Assembly (NCBI GenBank): GCA_965651535.1
Contig: CBFGSX010000094.1
Span: forward strand, 1-5,333
Direction of reading: 5' to 3'
Length of the DNA: 5,333 nucleotides
Source of the DNA: JAQGJA01 sp965651535
GTDB taxonomy: Bacteria; Pseudomonadota; Alphaproteobacteria; Micavibrionales; SZUA-601
The position numbers and the translations under genes were made by a program. Numbering within the stretch: position 1 is the stretch's first letter; every line of letters begins with the position of its first letter. The notes under the pieces are model-generated. The model made no database searches, had not been told where the DNA came from, and worked only from the letters and a program-made list of their open reading frames with translations. Shown in pieces: positions 1-5,333 of this stretch.

Positions 1-1701
1 TTCGCCCGAACCCAGCGCCATCGACAGATAAGGCGGCATGGTGTCAAAAACGTGGAATTTCTTGGCGATGTCGGCGACGGCGTTCATGCCGATATAATCG
101 GCCATGCGCACGGTCATCGTGTTGCGCGACAATTCAAGCCCGCGGCGCAGCGGCACAAGCCCAAGGTAATCGCGCTGATAGTTTTCGGGCTTCCACATTT
201 CGAGGCCCGGGCCTTGCGGCAATTCGACCGGCCCGTCCAGAACAAGGTTCGACGGGGTGAAGCCGTTTTGCAGCGCCGCCAGATAGACGAAAGGCTTGAA
301 GCTGGAGCCCGGCTGGCGGCGGGCCTGGGTGGCGCGGTTGAACTCGCTGAAATCGTAATCATAGCCGCCTTGCATGGCCAGCACGCGGCCCGTATGCGGA
401 TCCATCACAAGGATGCCGCCCTGTACGCGCGGAATTTGGCGCAGCGCATAGGAATTGCCGCGCAGACGTTGCACCAGTACGACATCGCCCTTGGCCAGCG
501 CATCGGCGGGCTTGTTGATGGCGGGGCCGACACCGCGCGGCAGAGCTTTGCGCGCCCATGTCAGCTCGGCAAGCGGGATGACGCCGCGCTTGCCGCCTTT
601 GATTCCGATCTGCGCCTGTTTCGCGTCAAAGCCCAGCACCACGGCCAGTTGCCATTTCTTGGCGCCTTTGGGTTTTTCGACGGCGGAGAGCTTGACAGCC
701 CATTGATCGACGCTGTCCAGTTTTTGCACCGGGCCGCGATAGCCGTGACGGCGGTCATAGCGGATAAGGCCCGCCGTCAGCGCGGCGGCGGCGACGCGCT
801 GCAAACGCGGGTCGAGCGTTGAGCGCACCGATAACCCGCCCTCATACAGGGCGCGCTCGCCATAGCGTGCGGCGATCTCGCGGCGGATTTCCTCGTTGAA
901 ATAGCGCGCATCGACCGTGTCGAGGATTTTCTGCGGGTTGATGACCAGAGGCTCGAATTGCGCCTTTTTCATGTCGTCGCGACCGATATAGCCGTCGTCA
1001 TACATCCGGCCGATGACCCAGTTGCGCCGCGCGCGCGCCTCTTCGGGGTGGTTTTCGACCTGATAATTATTGGGCGCTTTGGGCAGGGCGGCCAGATAAG
1101 CCGCCTCGGACAGGGTGAGTTCCTCGAGATCCTTGTTGAAATAGCCCATCGCGGCGGCGGCGATGCCGTAACGCCCTTTGCCCAGATAAATCTCGTTCAG
1201 ATAAAGTTCCAGAATTTGATCTTTGGAAAAAGTCTTCTCGATGCGAAAGGCGATGATCGCCTCGCGGATTTTGCGCTTGTAGCTGACTTCGTTGCCAAGC
1301 AGGAAGTTCTTGGCGACTTGCTGCGTGATCGTCGAGGCGCCGACGGGGCGGCGACCGCGTCCGAGATTTTGCAAATTCACGACGACGGCGCGCGCAATGC
1401 CGGTAAAGTCGACACCGGGATGGCTGTAGAAATTCTGATCCTCAGCCGACAAAAAGGCCTGGATAACGCGCTTGGGCACGGCTTCGATCGGGACGAAGAT
1501 GCGTTTCTCGGTGGCGAATTCCTCAAGAAGTCGTCCGTCGCCGGCATGGACGCGGGTCGAGATAGGGGGCTCGTAGCGGGCAAGCTGGCGGTAATCGGGC
1601 AAATCCTGTGAGAAAACATGGATGACGTAGAACACGGCGGCCAGCCCCAAAAGGGCGCCGACACCGGCCATGGACAGCAAAGCAAGGATGATTCTGCGCA
1701 T
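1..1701 (-). CDS. mrcA: Penicillin-binding protein 1A, bifunctional peptidoglycan glycosyltransferase/transpeptidase (3' end outside window)
   Basis: Class A PBP that polymerises lipid II into glycan strands and cross-links the stem peptides in the periplasm, anchored in the inner membrane. My reverse-strand translation gives 567 codons with no stop. An N-terminal membrane anchor lies at about residues 4-30, after MRR. The GT51 glycosyltransferase motifs follow: EDQNFYSHPG (87-96, catalytic Glu87), GASTITQQVAKN (121-132), KRKIREA (142-148) and YLNEIYLG (167-174). TLDP at 295-298 leads into the OB-like linker domain typical of PBP1A, about 320-420. The transpeptidase domain then begins, with the SxxK motif SSFK (Ser466 nucleophile, Lys469) and SRN (525-527). 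The KTG motif and the C-terminus lie beyond position 1; E. coli PBP1A has 850 residues, so roughly a third is missing. The start at 1701 gives the usual MRR plus membrane helix. An in-frame ATG at 1716 would add MLFSG; neither has a clear Shine-Dalgarno, and a stop codon sits at 1743-1741. Family is certain; 1A rather than another class A PBP is very likely. Confidence 0.96.
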   Translation of the reverse strand, partial: MRRIILALLSMAGVGALLGLAAVFYVIHVFSQDLPDYRQLARYEPPISTRVHAGDGRLLEEFATEKRIFVPIEAVPKRVIQAFLSAEDQNFYSHPGVDFTGIARAVVVNLQNLGRGRRPVGASTITQQVAKNFLLGNEVSYKRKIREAIIAFRIEKTFSKDQILELYLNEIYLGKGRYGIAAAAMGYFNKDLEELTLSEAAYLAALPKAPNNYQVENHPEEARARRNWVIGRMYDDGYIGRDDMKKAQFEPLVINPQKILDTVDARYFNEEIRREIAARYGERALYEGGLSVRSTLDPRLQRVAAAALTAGLIRYDRRHGYRGPVQKLDSVDQWAVKLSAVEKPKGAKKWQLAVVLGFDAKQAQIGIKGGKRGVIPLAELTWARKALPRGVGPAINKPADALAKGDVVLVQRLRGNSYALRQIPRVQGGILVMDPHTGRVLAMQGGYDYDFSEFNRATQARRQPGSSFKPFVYLAALQNGFTPSNLVLDGPVELPQGPGLEMWKPENYQRDYLGLVPLRRGLELSRNTMTVRMADYIGMNAVADIAKKFHVFDTMPPYLSMALGSGE

Positions 1702-1780
1702 ACCCGAAAAGAGCATAGACGCGCCGCAAAAGAAAGAGTTTTAATGAATTATGGTAATACTGGCTGCGCCGAGGTTTTCA

Positions 1781-1809
1781 TTGCCCGTTTTCGGTAAAAC
1801 TGATAGTTT
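1781..1809 (+). promoter_or_regulatory. Possible sigma70-type promoter for gltX
   Basis: TTGCCC at 1781-1786 and TAGTTT at 1804-1809 are separated by exactly 17 bases. This would place transcription start near 1816 and leave a leader of about 28 bases before the gltX ATG. Both hexamers are imperfect matches to TTGACA/TATAAT, so this is a weak inference from spacing and position. The -10 half lies inside the nested inverted repeat at 1787-1823. No convincing promoter for the divergent mrcA was found: CATAAT on the minus strand (near 1751-1746) lacks a good partner. Confidence 0.3.
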
Positions 1810-1823
1810 CGGGGGCCGAAAAC
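1787..1823. repeat. Nested inverted repeat in the mrcA-gltX divergent region
   Basis: GTTTTCGG at 1787-1794 is matched perfectly by its reverse complement CCGAAAAC at 1816-1823. Inside this, AAACT (1797-1801) and AGTTT (1805-1809) form a second perfect inverted repeat around GAT. The two dyads are centred two bases apart (1805 and 1803). The structure lies between the divergent starts, overlaps the proposed gltX promoter, and ends 20 bases before the gltX ATG. It could be a repressor or activator operator, or fold in the leader RNA. It lacks a T-run, so it is not an obvious terminator or attenuator. The repeats are seen directly; any function is a guess. Confidence 0.5.
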
Positions 1824-1843
1824 CCGATAAGAAAAACCGCAAA

Positions 1844-3187
1844 ATGACGCTTGTTTCCCGCTTCGCCCCCAGCCCGACCGGCCATCTCCAGCTTGGCAAT
1901 ATCCGCACGGCGGTAATTTGCTATGCCTATGTGCGCCATGCGGGCGGAAAATTCATTCTGCGCATCGACGACACGGACACGGAACGCTCGAAGGATGAAT
2001 ACACGGAATCCATCAAGGCGGATTTTGCGTGGCTGGGCATGAACTGGGACGATTACCGCCACCAGAAAGGCCGTGAGGCCATCTATGACGCGGCGCGTGA
2101 CAAATTGATCGCTTCGGGCCATCTCTATCCGTGCTATGAAACCGAAGAAGAGCTGGCTCTCAAACGTAAATCGCAACTGGGGCGCGGCTTGCCGCCGATT
2201 TATGATCGCGCTGCGCTGAGCCTGTCGGATGAACAGAAAAAGAAATACGAGGCCGAAGGCCGCAAGCCGCATTACCGCTTTAAGCTGAACCATGAGCCGA
2301 TTATCTGGGACGACCTGATCCGCGGACGCGTGGAATTTCACGGTAAGGATATTTCCGATCCGGTGCTGATCCGCGAGGACGGCACGGCTTTGTATCATTT
2401 GGGTTCCGTTGTCGATGATATCGAATACGGCGTAACCGCCATCATGCGCGGCGAGGATCACGTCTCCAACACGGCGTGCCATGTGCAGATGTTCGAGGCC
2501 CTGGGCGCCAAGCCGCCGCAATTCGGGCATTTACCTTTGATCTTCGACGAAGAGGGCAAGAAGCTGTCCAAGCGCATCGGCTCGCTGTCCTTGCGTGCGC
2601 TGCGCGAGGAAGAGGGGTTCGAGCCGGTCACGGTGCTGGCCTATCTGACGCGTCTGGGCACGTCGCAGCCGATCGAGGCCTTTACCATGATCGACGACGT
2701 GATCGAGAATTTCGACATTGCGACGTTTTCGCGCTCTAATCCGCGCTTTTCGTTCGAGGATATGCAGCGACTGAATTCAAAAATCGTGCATCAGCTTTCA
2801 TTCGCCGACGTAAAGACGCGCTTGAATGCGATGGGCTTGTCGGCCATCACCGAAGAATTCTGGGAGACGGCAAAACCCAATCTTGTCGTGTTAAAAGACA
2901 TTCTCGAATGGTGGCGCGTGGCTCAAGGCCCGATCACCCCCGTGATCGTGGACAAGGATTTCGCCAGCGCGGCGGCGGCTTTGTTGCCGTCCGGCGCATG
3001 GAATGCCGAAACCTGGAGCCAATGGGCCAATGCGGTTAAAGAAAAAACCGGGCGCAAGGGCAAGGATCTGTTCATGCCGCTGCGTCAGGCCTTGACGGGG
3101 ATGGAGCACGGGCCGGAGCTGGCGAATTTGCTGCCGCTGATCGGCTATGACCGCGCCAAGGCAAGGCTGGCCGGCGAGGCGAAGTAA
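1844..3187 (+). CDS. gltX: Glutamyl-tRNA synthetase (class I)
   Basis: Attaches glutamate to tRNA(Glu) in the cytoplasm using ATP; in many alphaproteobacteria a GluRS also mischarges tRNA(Gln) for later amidation. Translation from 1844 gives 447 residues, a little short of the usual 465-485. The Rossmann catalytic core opens with RFAPSPTG (6-13), followed by the HIGH region, which here reads QLGN (16-19) rather than HVGN. RIDDTD (40-45), MRGEDHVSNT (201-210) and KLSKR (240-244, the KMSKS loop) follow, then the helical anticodon-binding half from about 310. I chose ATG 1844 because the family starts just before RFAPSPTG. The frame is open to an ATG at 1751, but those 31 extra residues look non-coding and overlap the probable promoter. 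The Shine-Dalgarno is weak, unlike those of the two downstream genes. It is the first gene of a probable gltX-cysS-trmJ unit, divergent from mrcA. Alphaproteobacteria often carry two gltX copies; which one this is cannot be told here. Confidence 0.95.
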   Translation: MTLVSRFAPSPTGHLQLGNIRTAVICYAYVRHAGGKFILRIDDTDTERSKDEYTESIKADFAWLGMNWDDYRHQKGREAIYDAARDKLIASGHLYPCYETEEELALKRKSQLGRGLPPIYDRAALSLSDEQKKKYEAEGRKPHYRFKLNHEPIIWDDLIRGRVEFHGKDISDPVLIREDGTALYHLGSVVDDIEYGVTAIMRGEDHVSNTACHVQMFEALGAKPPQFGHLPLIFDEEGKKLSKRIGSLSLRALREEEGFEPVTVLAYLTRLGTSQPIEAFTMIDDVIENFDIATFSRSNPRFSFEDMQRLNSKIVHQLSFADVKTRLNAMGLSAITEEFWETAKPNLVVLKDILEWWRVAQGPITPVIVDKDFASAAAALLPSGAWNAETWSQWANAVKEKTGRKGKDLFMPLRQALTGMEHGPELANLLPLIGYDRAKARLAGEAK

Positions 3188-3195
3188 AACATTTC

Positions 3196-3274
3196 TGTCA
3201 TCCCCGCGCAGGCGGGGATCCATCGGCAGAGGTTTTGCGGTTTTAACTGGATTCCCGCTTTCGCGGGAATGACA
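3196..3274. repeat. Paired-hairpin palindromic repeat (REP/BIME-like), copy 1, in the gltX-cysS gap
   Basis: Two half-elements of 27 bases, 3196-3222 and 3248-3274, are arranged head to head as an inverted pair with two mismatches. Each half also contains its own perfect hairpin: ATCCCCGC/GCGGGGAT at 3200-3219 (loop GCAG) and ATTCCCGC/GCGGGAAT at 3251-3270 (loop TTTC). The element starts 9 bases after the gltX stop and ends where the cysS Shine-Dalgarno begins, so it fills almost the whole gap. The right half, on its reverse strand, is the 'TGTCATTCCCGCGAAAGCGGGAATCCA' repeat widespread in alphaproteobacterial genomes. There is no T-run, so classical intrinsic termination is unlikely. mRNA stabilisation or processing between cistrons is possible. 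Confidence 0.88.
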
Positions 3275-3279
3275 AAGGA
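3275..3279 (+). promoter_or_regulatory. Shine-Dalgarno of cysS, abutting the palindromic repeat
   Basis: AAGGA lies 5 bases before the ATG at 3285 and fixes this start. It is within the octamer AAAGGATA (3274-3281), whose first base is the last base of the right repeat half. A hairpin ending four bases before the ribosome-binding core is an unusual arrangement, and it is repeated at the next gene. Confidence 0.8.
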
Positions 3280-3284
3280 TAAGA

Positions 3285-4601
3285 ATGCTGAAACTCTACA
3301 ACACCCTGACCCGCCAGAAAGAGGAATTCAAACCCCTCGATCCGAAACGCGTCACGCTCTATGCGTGCGGGGCGACGGTGTATAATTATATCCATATCGG
3401 CAATGCGCGCATGTATGCCGTGTTCGATACGTTGTTCCGCGTGCTGCGTCATGTTTACGGCGCAGAAAACGTAGTCTATGCCCAGAATGTCACCGATATC
3501 GACGACAAGATCATCAACACCGCCAAAGAAGAAAATATCCCGATCAACGTCGTTACCGAAAAATACACCGAGGCGCTGCTGAAAGATTTGCAAGGCATCA
3601 ACGTCCTGCCGCCCAACCACCAGCCCAAGGCGACGGAATACATTCCGCAGATGATCGCGATGATCGAAGCGCTGATTGCCAACGGCCATGCTTATGCAGC
3701 AGAAGGTCATGTTTTATTCAACGTGCCGTCATACGCGGAATACGGCAAATTGTCGCGCATCAACCGCGACGAACAAATCGCGGGCGCGCGCGTCGATGTC
3801 GCGCCGTATAAAAAAGACCCTGCCGATTTCGTGCTGTGGAAACCCTCGACCGACGATCTGCCGGGCTGGGACAGCCCGTGGGGCCGCGGCCGTCCGGGCT
3901 GGCATATCGAATGCTCGGCCATGTCGACGGAAATTCTCGGCAAGACATTCGATATTCACGGCGGCGGTCTTGATTTGACCTTTCCGCATCACGAGAACGA
4001 GATCGCGCAAAGCTGTTGCGCGCACAAGCACGATCAATTCGCACGCTATTGGCTGCATAACGGTTTTATCAATGTCGATAACGAGAAAATGTCCAAGTCT
4101 TTGGGCAATTATCATTTCCTGCACGATCTGCTCAAGGATTATCCGGGCGAGGCGATCCGCTATGTGCTGCTCAGCGCCCATTACCGCCAGCCGACCGAGT
4201 TCAACCTTGACCTGCTGAAAGAGGCAAAGGGCATTCTGGATCGGTGGTATCGCGCCGCCGCCGATGTTGCACCGACAAAGCCGACGGAAATGTTTATCGC
4301 GGCGCTCTGCGACGATCTCAATACGCCCGAAGCCTTCGCCGAGCTGCACCGCCTTGTAAAGACCGACCCTGGCGCGTTCAAGGCCTGCGCCAATCTTCTG
4401 GGTTTGATGCAGCAAAGCGCCGAGCAATGGTTCCGGGGCGAGGGCGATGCCGCCGAAATTGAAAGCCTGATTGCGGCGCGTCTTGCGGCGCGCAAGGCCA
4501 AAAACTTTGCCGAAGCCGACCACATTCGCAAGGAACTAGCCGACAAGGGTATCCTGATCGACGATATTTCCTCGACCGAAACCACTTGGCGGAGAGCTTA
4601 A
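3285..4601 (+). CDS. cysS: Cysteinyl-tRNA synthetase (class I, zinc-dependent)
   Basis: Charges tRNA(Cys) with cysteine in the cytoplasm using ATP; a zinc ion in the active site selects the cysteine thiolate. The 438-residue product is complete, slightly shorter than the 461 of E. coli. All expected elements are present: YACGATVYNYIHIGN (26-40) with zinc ligand Cys28 and the HIGH motif HIGN (37-40); WHIECSAM (206-213) with Cys210; FPHHENE (233-239) with His235 and Glu239, completing the zinc site; and KMSKS (268-272). The helical C-terminal region ends in the family-typical TTWRR. Start ATG 3285 is supported by AAGGA 5 bases upstream and by the usual MLKLYNT opening. It lies between gltX and a TrmJ-type methyltransferase gene on the same strand, with gaps of 97 and 92 bases, both occupied by copies of the palindromic repeat. 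Nothing looks degraded; it should be active. Confidence 0.98.
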   Translation: MLKLYNTLTRQKEEFKPLDPKRVTLYACGATVYNYIHIGNARMYAVFDTLFRVLRHVYGAENVVYAQNVTDIDDKIINTAKEENIPINVVTEKYTEALLKDLQGINVLPPNHQPKATEYIPQMIAMIEALIANGHAYAAEGHVLFNVPSYAEYGKLSRINRDEQIAGARVDVAPYKKDPADFVLWKPSTDDLPGWDSPWGRGRPGWHIECSAMSTEILGKTFDIHGGGLDLTFPHHENEIAQSCCAHKHDQFARYWLHNGFINVDNEKMSKSLGNYHFLHDLLKDYPGEAIRYVLLSAHYRQPTEFNLDLLKEAKGILDRWYRAAADVAPTKPTEMFIAALCDDLNTPEAFAELHRLVKTDPGAFKACANLLGLMQQSAEQWFRGEGDAAEIESLIAARLAARKAKNFAEADHIRKELADKGILIDDISSTETTWRRA

Positions 4602-4607
4602 AGAATC

Positions 4608-4678
4608 TGTCATGCCCGCGTAGGCGGGCATCCGGCGTTAGAGCTGTTTAGCCAGACCCCCGCCTGCGCGGGGGTGAC
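4608..4678. repeat. Paired-hairpin palindromic repeat (REP/BIME-like), copy 2, in the cysS-trmJ gap
   Basis: Same architecture as the copy at 3196-3274. The left half, 4608-4634, contains the perfect hairpin ATGCCCGC/GCGGGCAT (4612-4631, loop GTAG). The right half, 4652-4678, contains ACCCCCGC/GCGGGGGT (4656-4675, loop CTGC). The halves are inverted relative to each other, with 24 bases between the stems against 31 in copy 1. It begins 6 bases after the cysS stop. Both copies share the left border TCTGTCAT (4606-4613 and 3194-3201) and a right border TGAC. The stem sequences differ from copy 1, but every change is compensated on the opposite strand of the stem. Confidence 0.86.
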
Positions 4679-4683
4679 GAATA

Positions 4684-4688
4684 AAGGA
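4684..4688 (+). promoter_or_regulatory. Shine-Dalgarno of the trmJ-like gene, just after the palindromic repeat
   Basis: AAGGA stands 5 bases before ATG 4694, the same spacing as at cysS and within the same octamer AAAGGATA (4683-4690). It supports ATG 4694 as the start. Four extra bases (GAAT) separate the octamer from the repeat border here. Confidence 0.8.
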
Positions 4689-4693
4689 TATTC

Positions 4694-5333
4694 ATGTCAA
4701 GAAACCAAGGCCCGGCCATTATCCTTGTAAATCCCCAGATGGGGGAGAATATCGGCATGTGCGCCCGCGCCATGCTGAATTGCGGGCTGAGCGAGTTGCG
4801 TCTTGTAAACCCGCGTGACGGCTGGCCATCGGAAAGCGCGCGTGCGACCAGTTCCGGGGCAACATCCGTGATTGATGCTGTACGGGTCTATGACACGCTG
4901 GCCGAGGCGCTGGCCGACCGTACATTCGTTATCGCCACCACGGCCCGCCCGCGCGAGATGCTCAAGCCCGTGGTAACGCCCGAGGAGGCGGCTGCCGCCA
5001 TCCACAAGGCCGACGCGACGGCCAAACAGGCTACAAGCGCGCTGGTTTTCGGGCCCGAGCGCACGGGGCTGGACAACGACGCCATTACCCATTGCGATGT
5101 CGTTTTGAATGTGCCGCTTAACCCCGATTATTCATCCTTGAATATCGCTCAGGCGGTTTTATTGGTGGCGTATCAATGGCATCGACAGAAATCCACAAAC
5201 GCCGTCTCAAGCAAGCTGGATAAGCTCTTGCGCCTGGACGAGGCCGATCTGGCTCCAAAGGAAAATCTCGAAGCGTTTCTGGCGTTTCTTGACGGCGCTT
5301 TGGACGAAAGCGGTTTCTTCCCCACGCCCGAAC
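4694..5333 (+). CDS. trmJ: TrmJ-type tRNA (cytidine/uridine-2'-O-)-methyltransferase, SPOUT superfamily (3' end outside window)
   Basis: Predicted S-adenosylmethionine-dependent ribose 2'-O-methyltransferase. In E. coli, TrmJ modifies position 32 in the anticodon loop of certain tRNAs; that target is inferred here from family membership. My translation gives 213 codons with no stop (E. coli TrmJ has 246 residues), so only a short C-terminal piece is missing. The three SpoU/TrmH motifs are visible: ENIGMCARAM (18-27, with Asn19 and the conserved Arg25), FGPERTGL (119-126), and NPDYSSLNIAQAV (143-155), which forms part of the trefoil-knot SAM pocket. ATTARPR (about residues 81-87) and the GFFPTPE segment near the edge also fit alphaproteobacterial TrmJ-like proteins. 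It follows cysS by 92 bases on the same strand with a good Shine-Dalgarno. Placement after two tRNA synthetase genes fits a tRNA role. An rRNA target cannot be excluded, as such genes are often labelled 'RNA methyltransferase'. Confidence 0.9.
   Translation, partial: MSRNQGPAIILVNPQMGENIGMCARAMLNCGLSELRLVNPRDGWPSESARATSSGATSVIDAVRVYDTLAEALADRTFVIATTARPREMLKPVVTPEEAAAAIHKADATAKQATSALVFGPERTGLDNDAITHCDVVLNVPLNPDYSSLNIAQAVLLVAYQWHRQKSTNAVSSKLDKLLRLDEADLAPKENLEAFLAFLDGALDESGFFPTPE

Noticed and set aside
1026..1040. Alternating GC run (possible Z-DNA) inside mrcA.
   Set aside because: It encodes the in-frame Arg/Ala-rich segment EEARARRNW of PBP1A; codon use in GC-rich DNA explains it.
52..1611. 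Long plus-strand open frames (52-822 and 958-1611) opposite mrcA.
   Set aside because: They are antisense to a clear PBP1A with all catalytic motifs. Their His/Gly/Ala-rich translations are what the complement of GC-rich coding DNA gives.
1751..1843. A longer GltX starting at ATG 1751, adding 31 residues.
   Set aside because: GluRS proteins start a few residues before RFAPSPTG. The extra segment has no family resemblance and overlaps the probable promoter and inverted repeat.
3196..3274. The repeat hairpins as intrinsic terminators of gltX (and likewise 4608-4678 for cysS).
   Set aside because: No run of T follows any of the four stems, and each element is followed within a few bases by a Shine-Dalgarno and start codon.
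2891..3710. Minus-strand open frames with MDPRLRGDD and SFPRKRESS peptides.
   Set aside because: These peptides are the well-known false translations of the palindromic repeat at 3196-3274. The rest of each frame is antisense to gltX or cysS.
3729..4523. A 264-codon minus-strand open frame within cysS.
   Set aside because: It is entirely opposite a complete CysRS with intact motifs; no recognisable domain, so an antisense shadow.

Overview
This window reads as ordinary core chromosome of an alphaproteobacterium. The evidence is the GC-rich codon use, the style of the GluRS, CysRS and TrmJ proteins, and two copies of a palindromic repeat of the 'TCATTCCCGCGAAAGCGGGAATCCA' type common in that class. 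From memory, the GltX resembles the Rickettsia/Rhodospirillales type (DDTD motif, CYET, PPIYDRA). A genus cannot be given; the lineage is an inference.

Layout. Positions 1-1701, minus strand: most of a class A penicillin-binding protein (PBP1A, mrcA), running off the left edge. Positions 1702-1843: a divergent intergenic region with a possible gltX promoter overlapped by a nested inverted repeat. Positions 1844-3187, plus strand: glutamyl-tRNA synthetase (gltX). Positions 3188-3284: a gap almost filled by a paired-hairpin repeat. Positions 3285-4601, plus strand: cysteinyl-tRNA synthetase (cysS). Positions 4602-4693: a second gap filled by a second copy of the same repeat. Positions 4694-5333, plus strand: a SPOUT-fold tRNA 2'-O-methyltransferase of the TrmJ type, running off the right edge.

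The three plus-strand genes form a probable translation-themed transcription unit: two aminoacyl-tRNA synthetases and a tRNA-modifying enzyme. The cell-wall synthase gene diverges from it. The notable points are small-scale. The two repeat copies contain four hairpin arms whose stems differ by compensated base pairs. Both copies sit directly upstream of a Shine-Dalgarno sequence with identical spacing. The GltX HIGH motif has Gln where the family has His. I see no mobile element gene, CRISPR array, RNA gene or novel gene system here.
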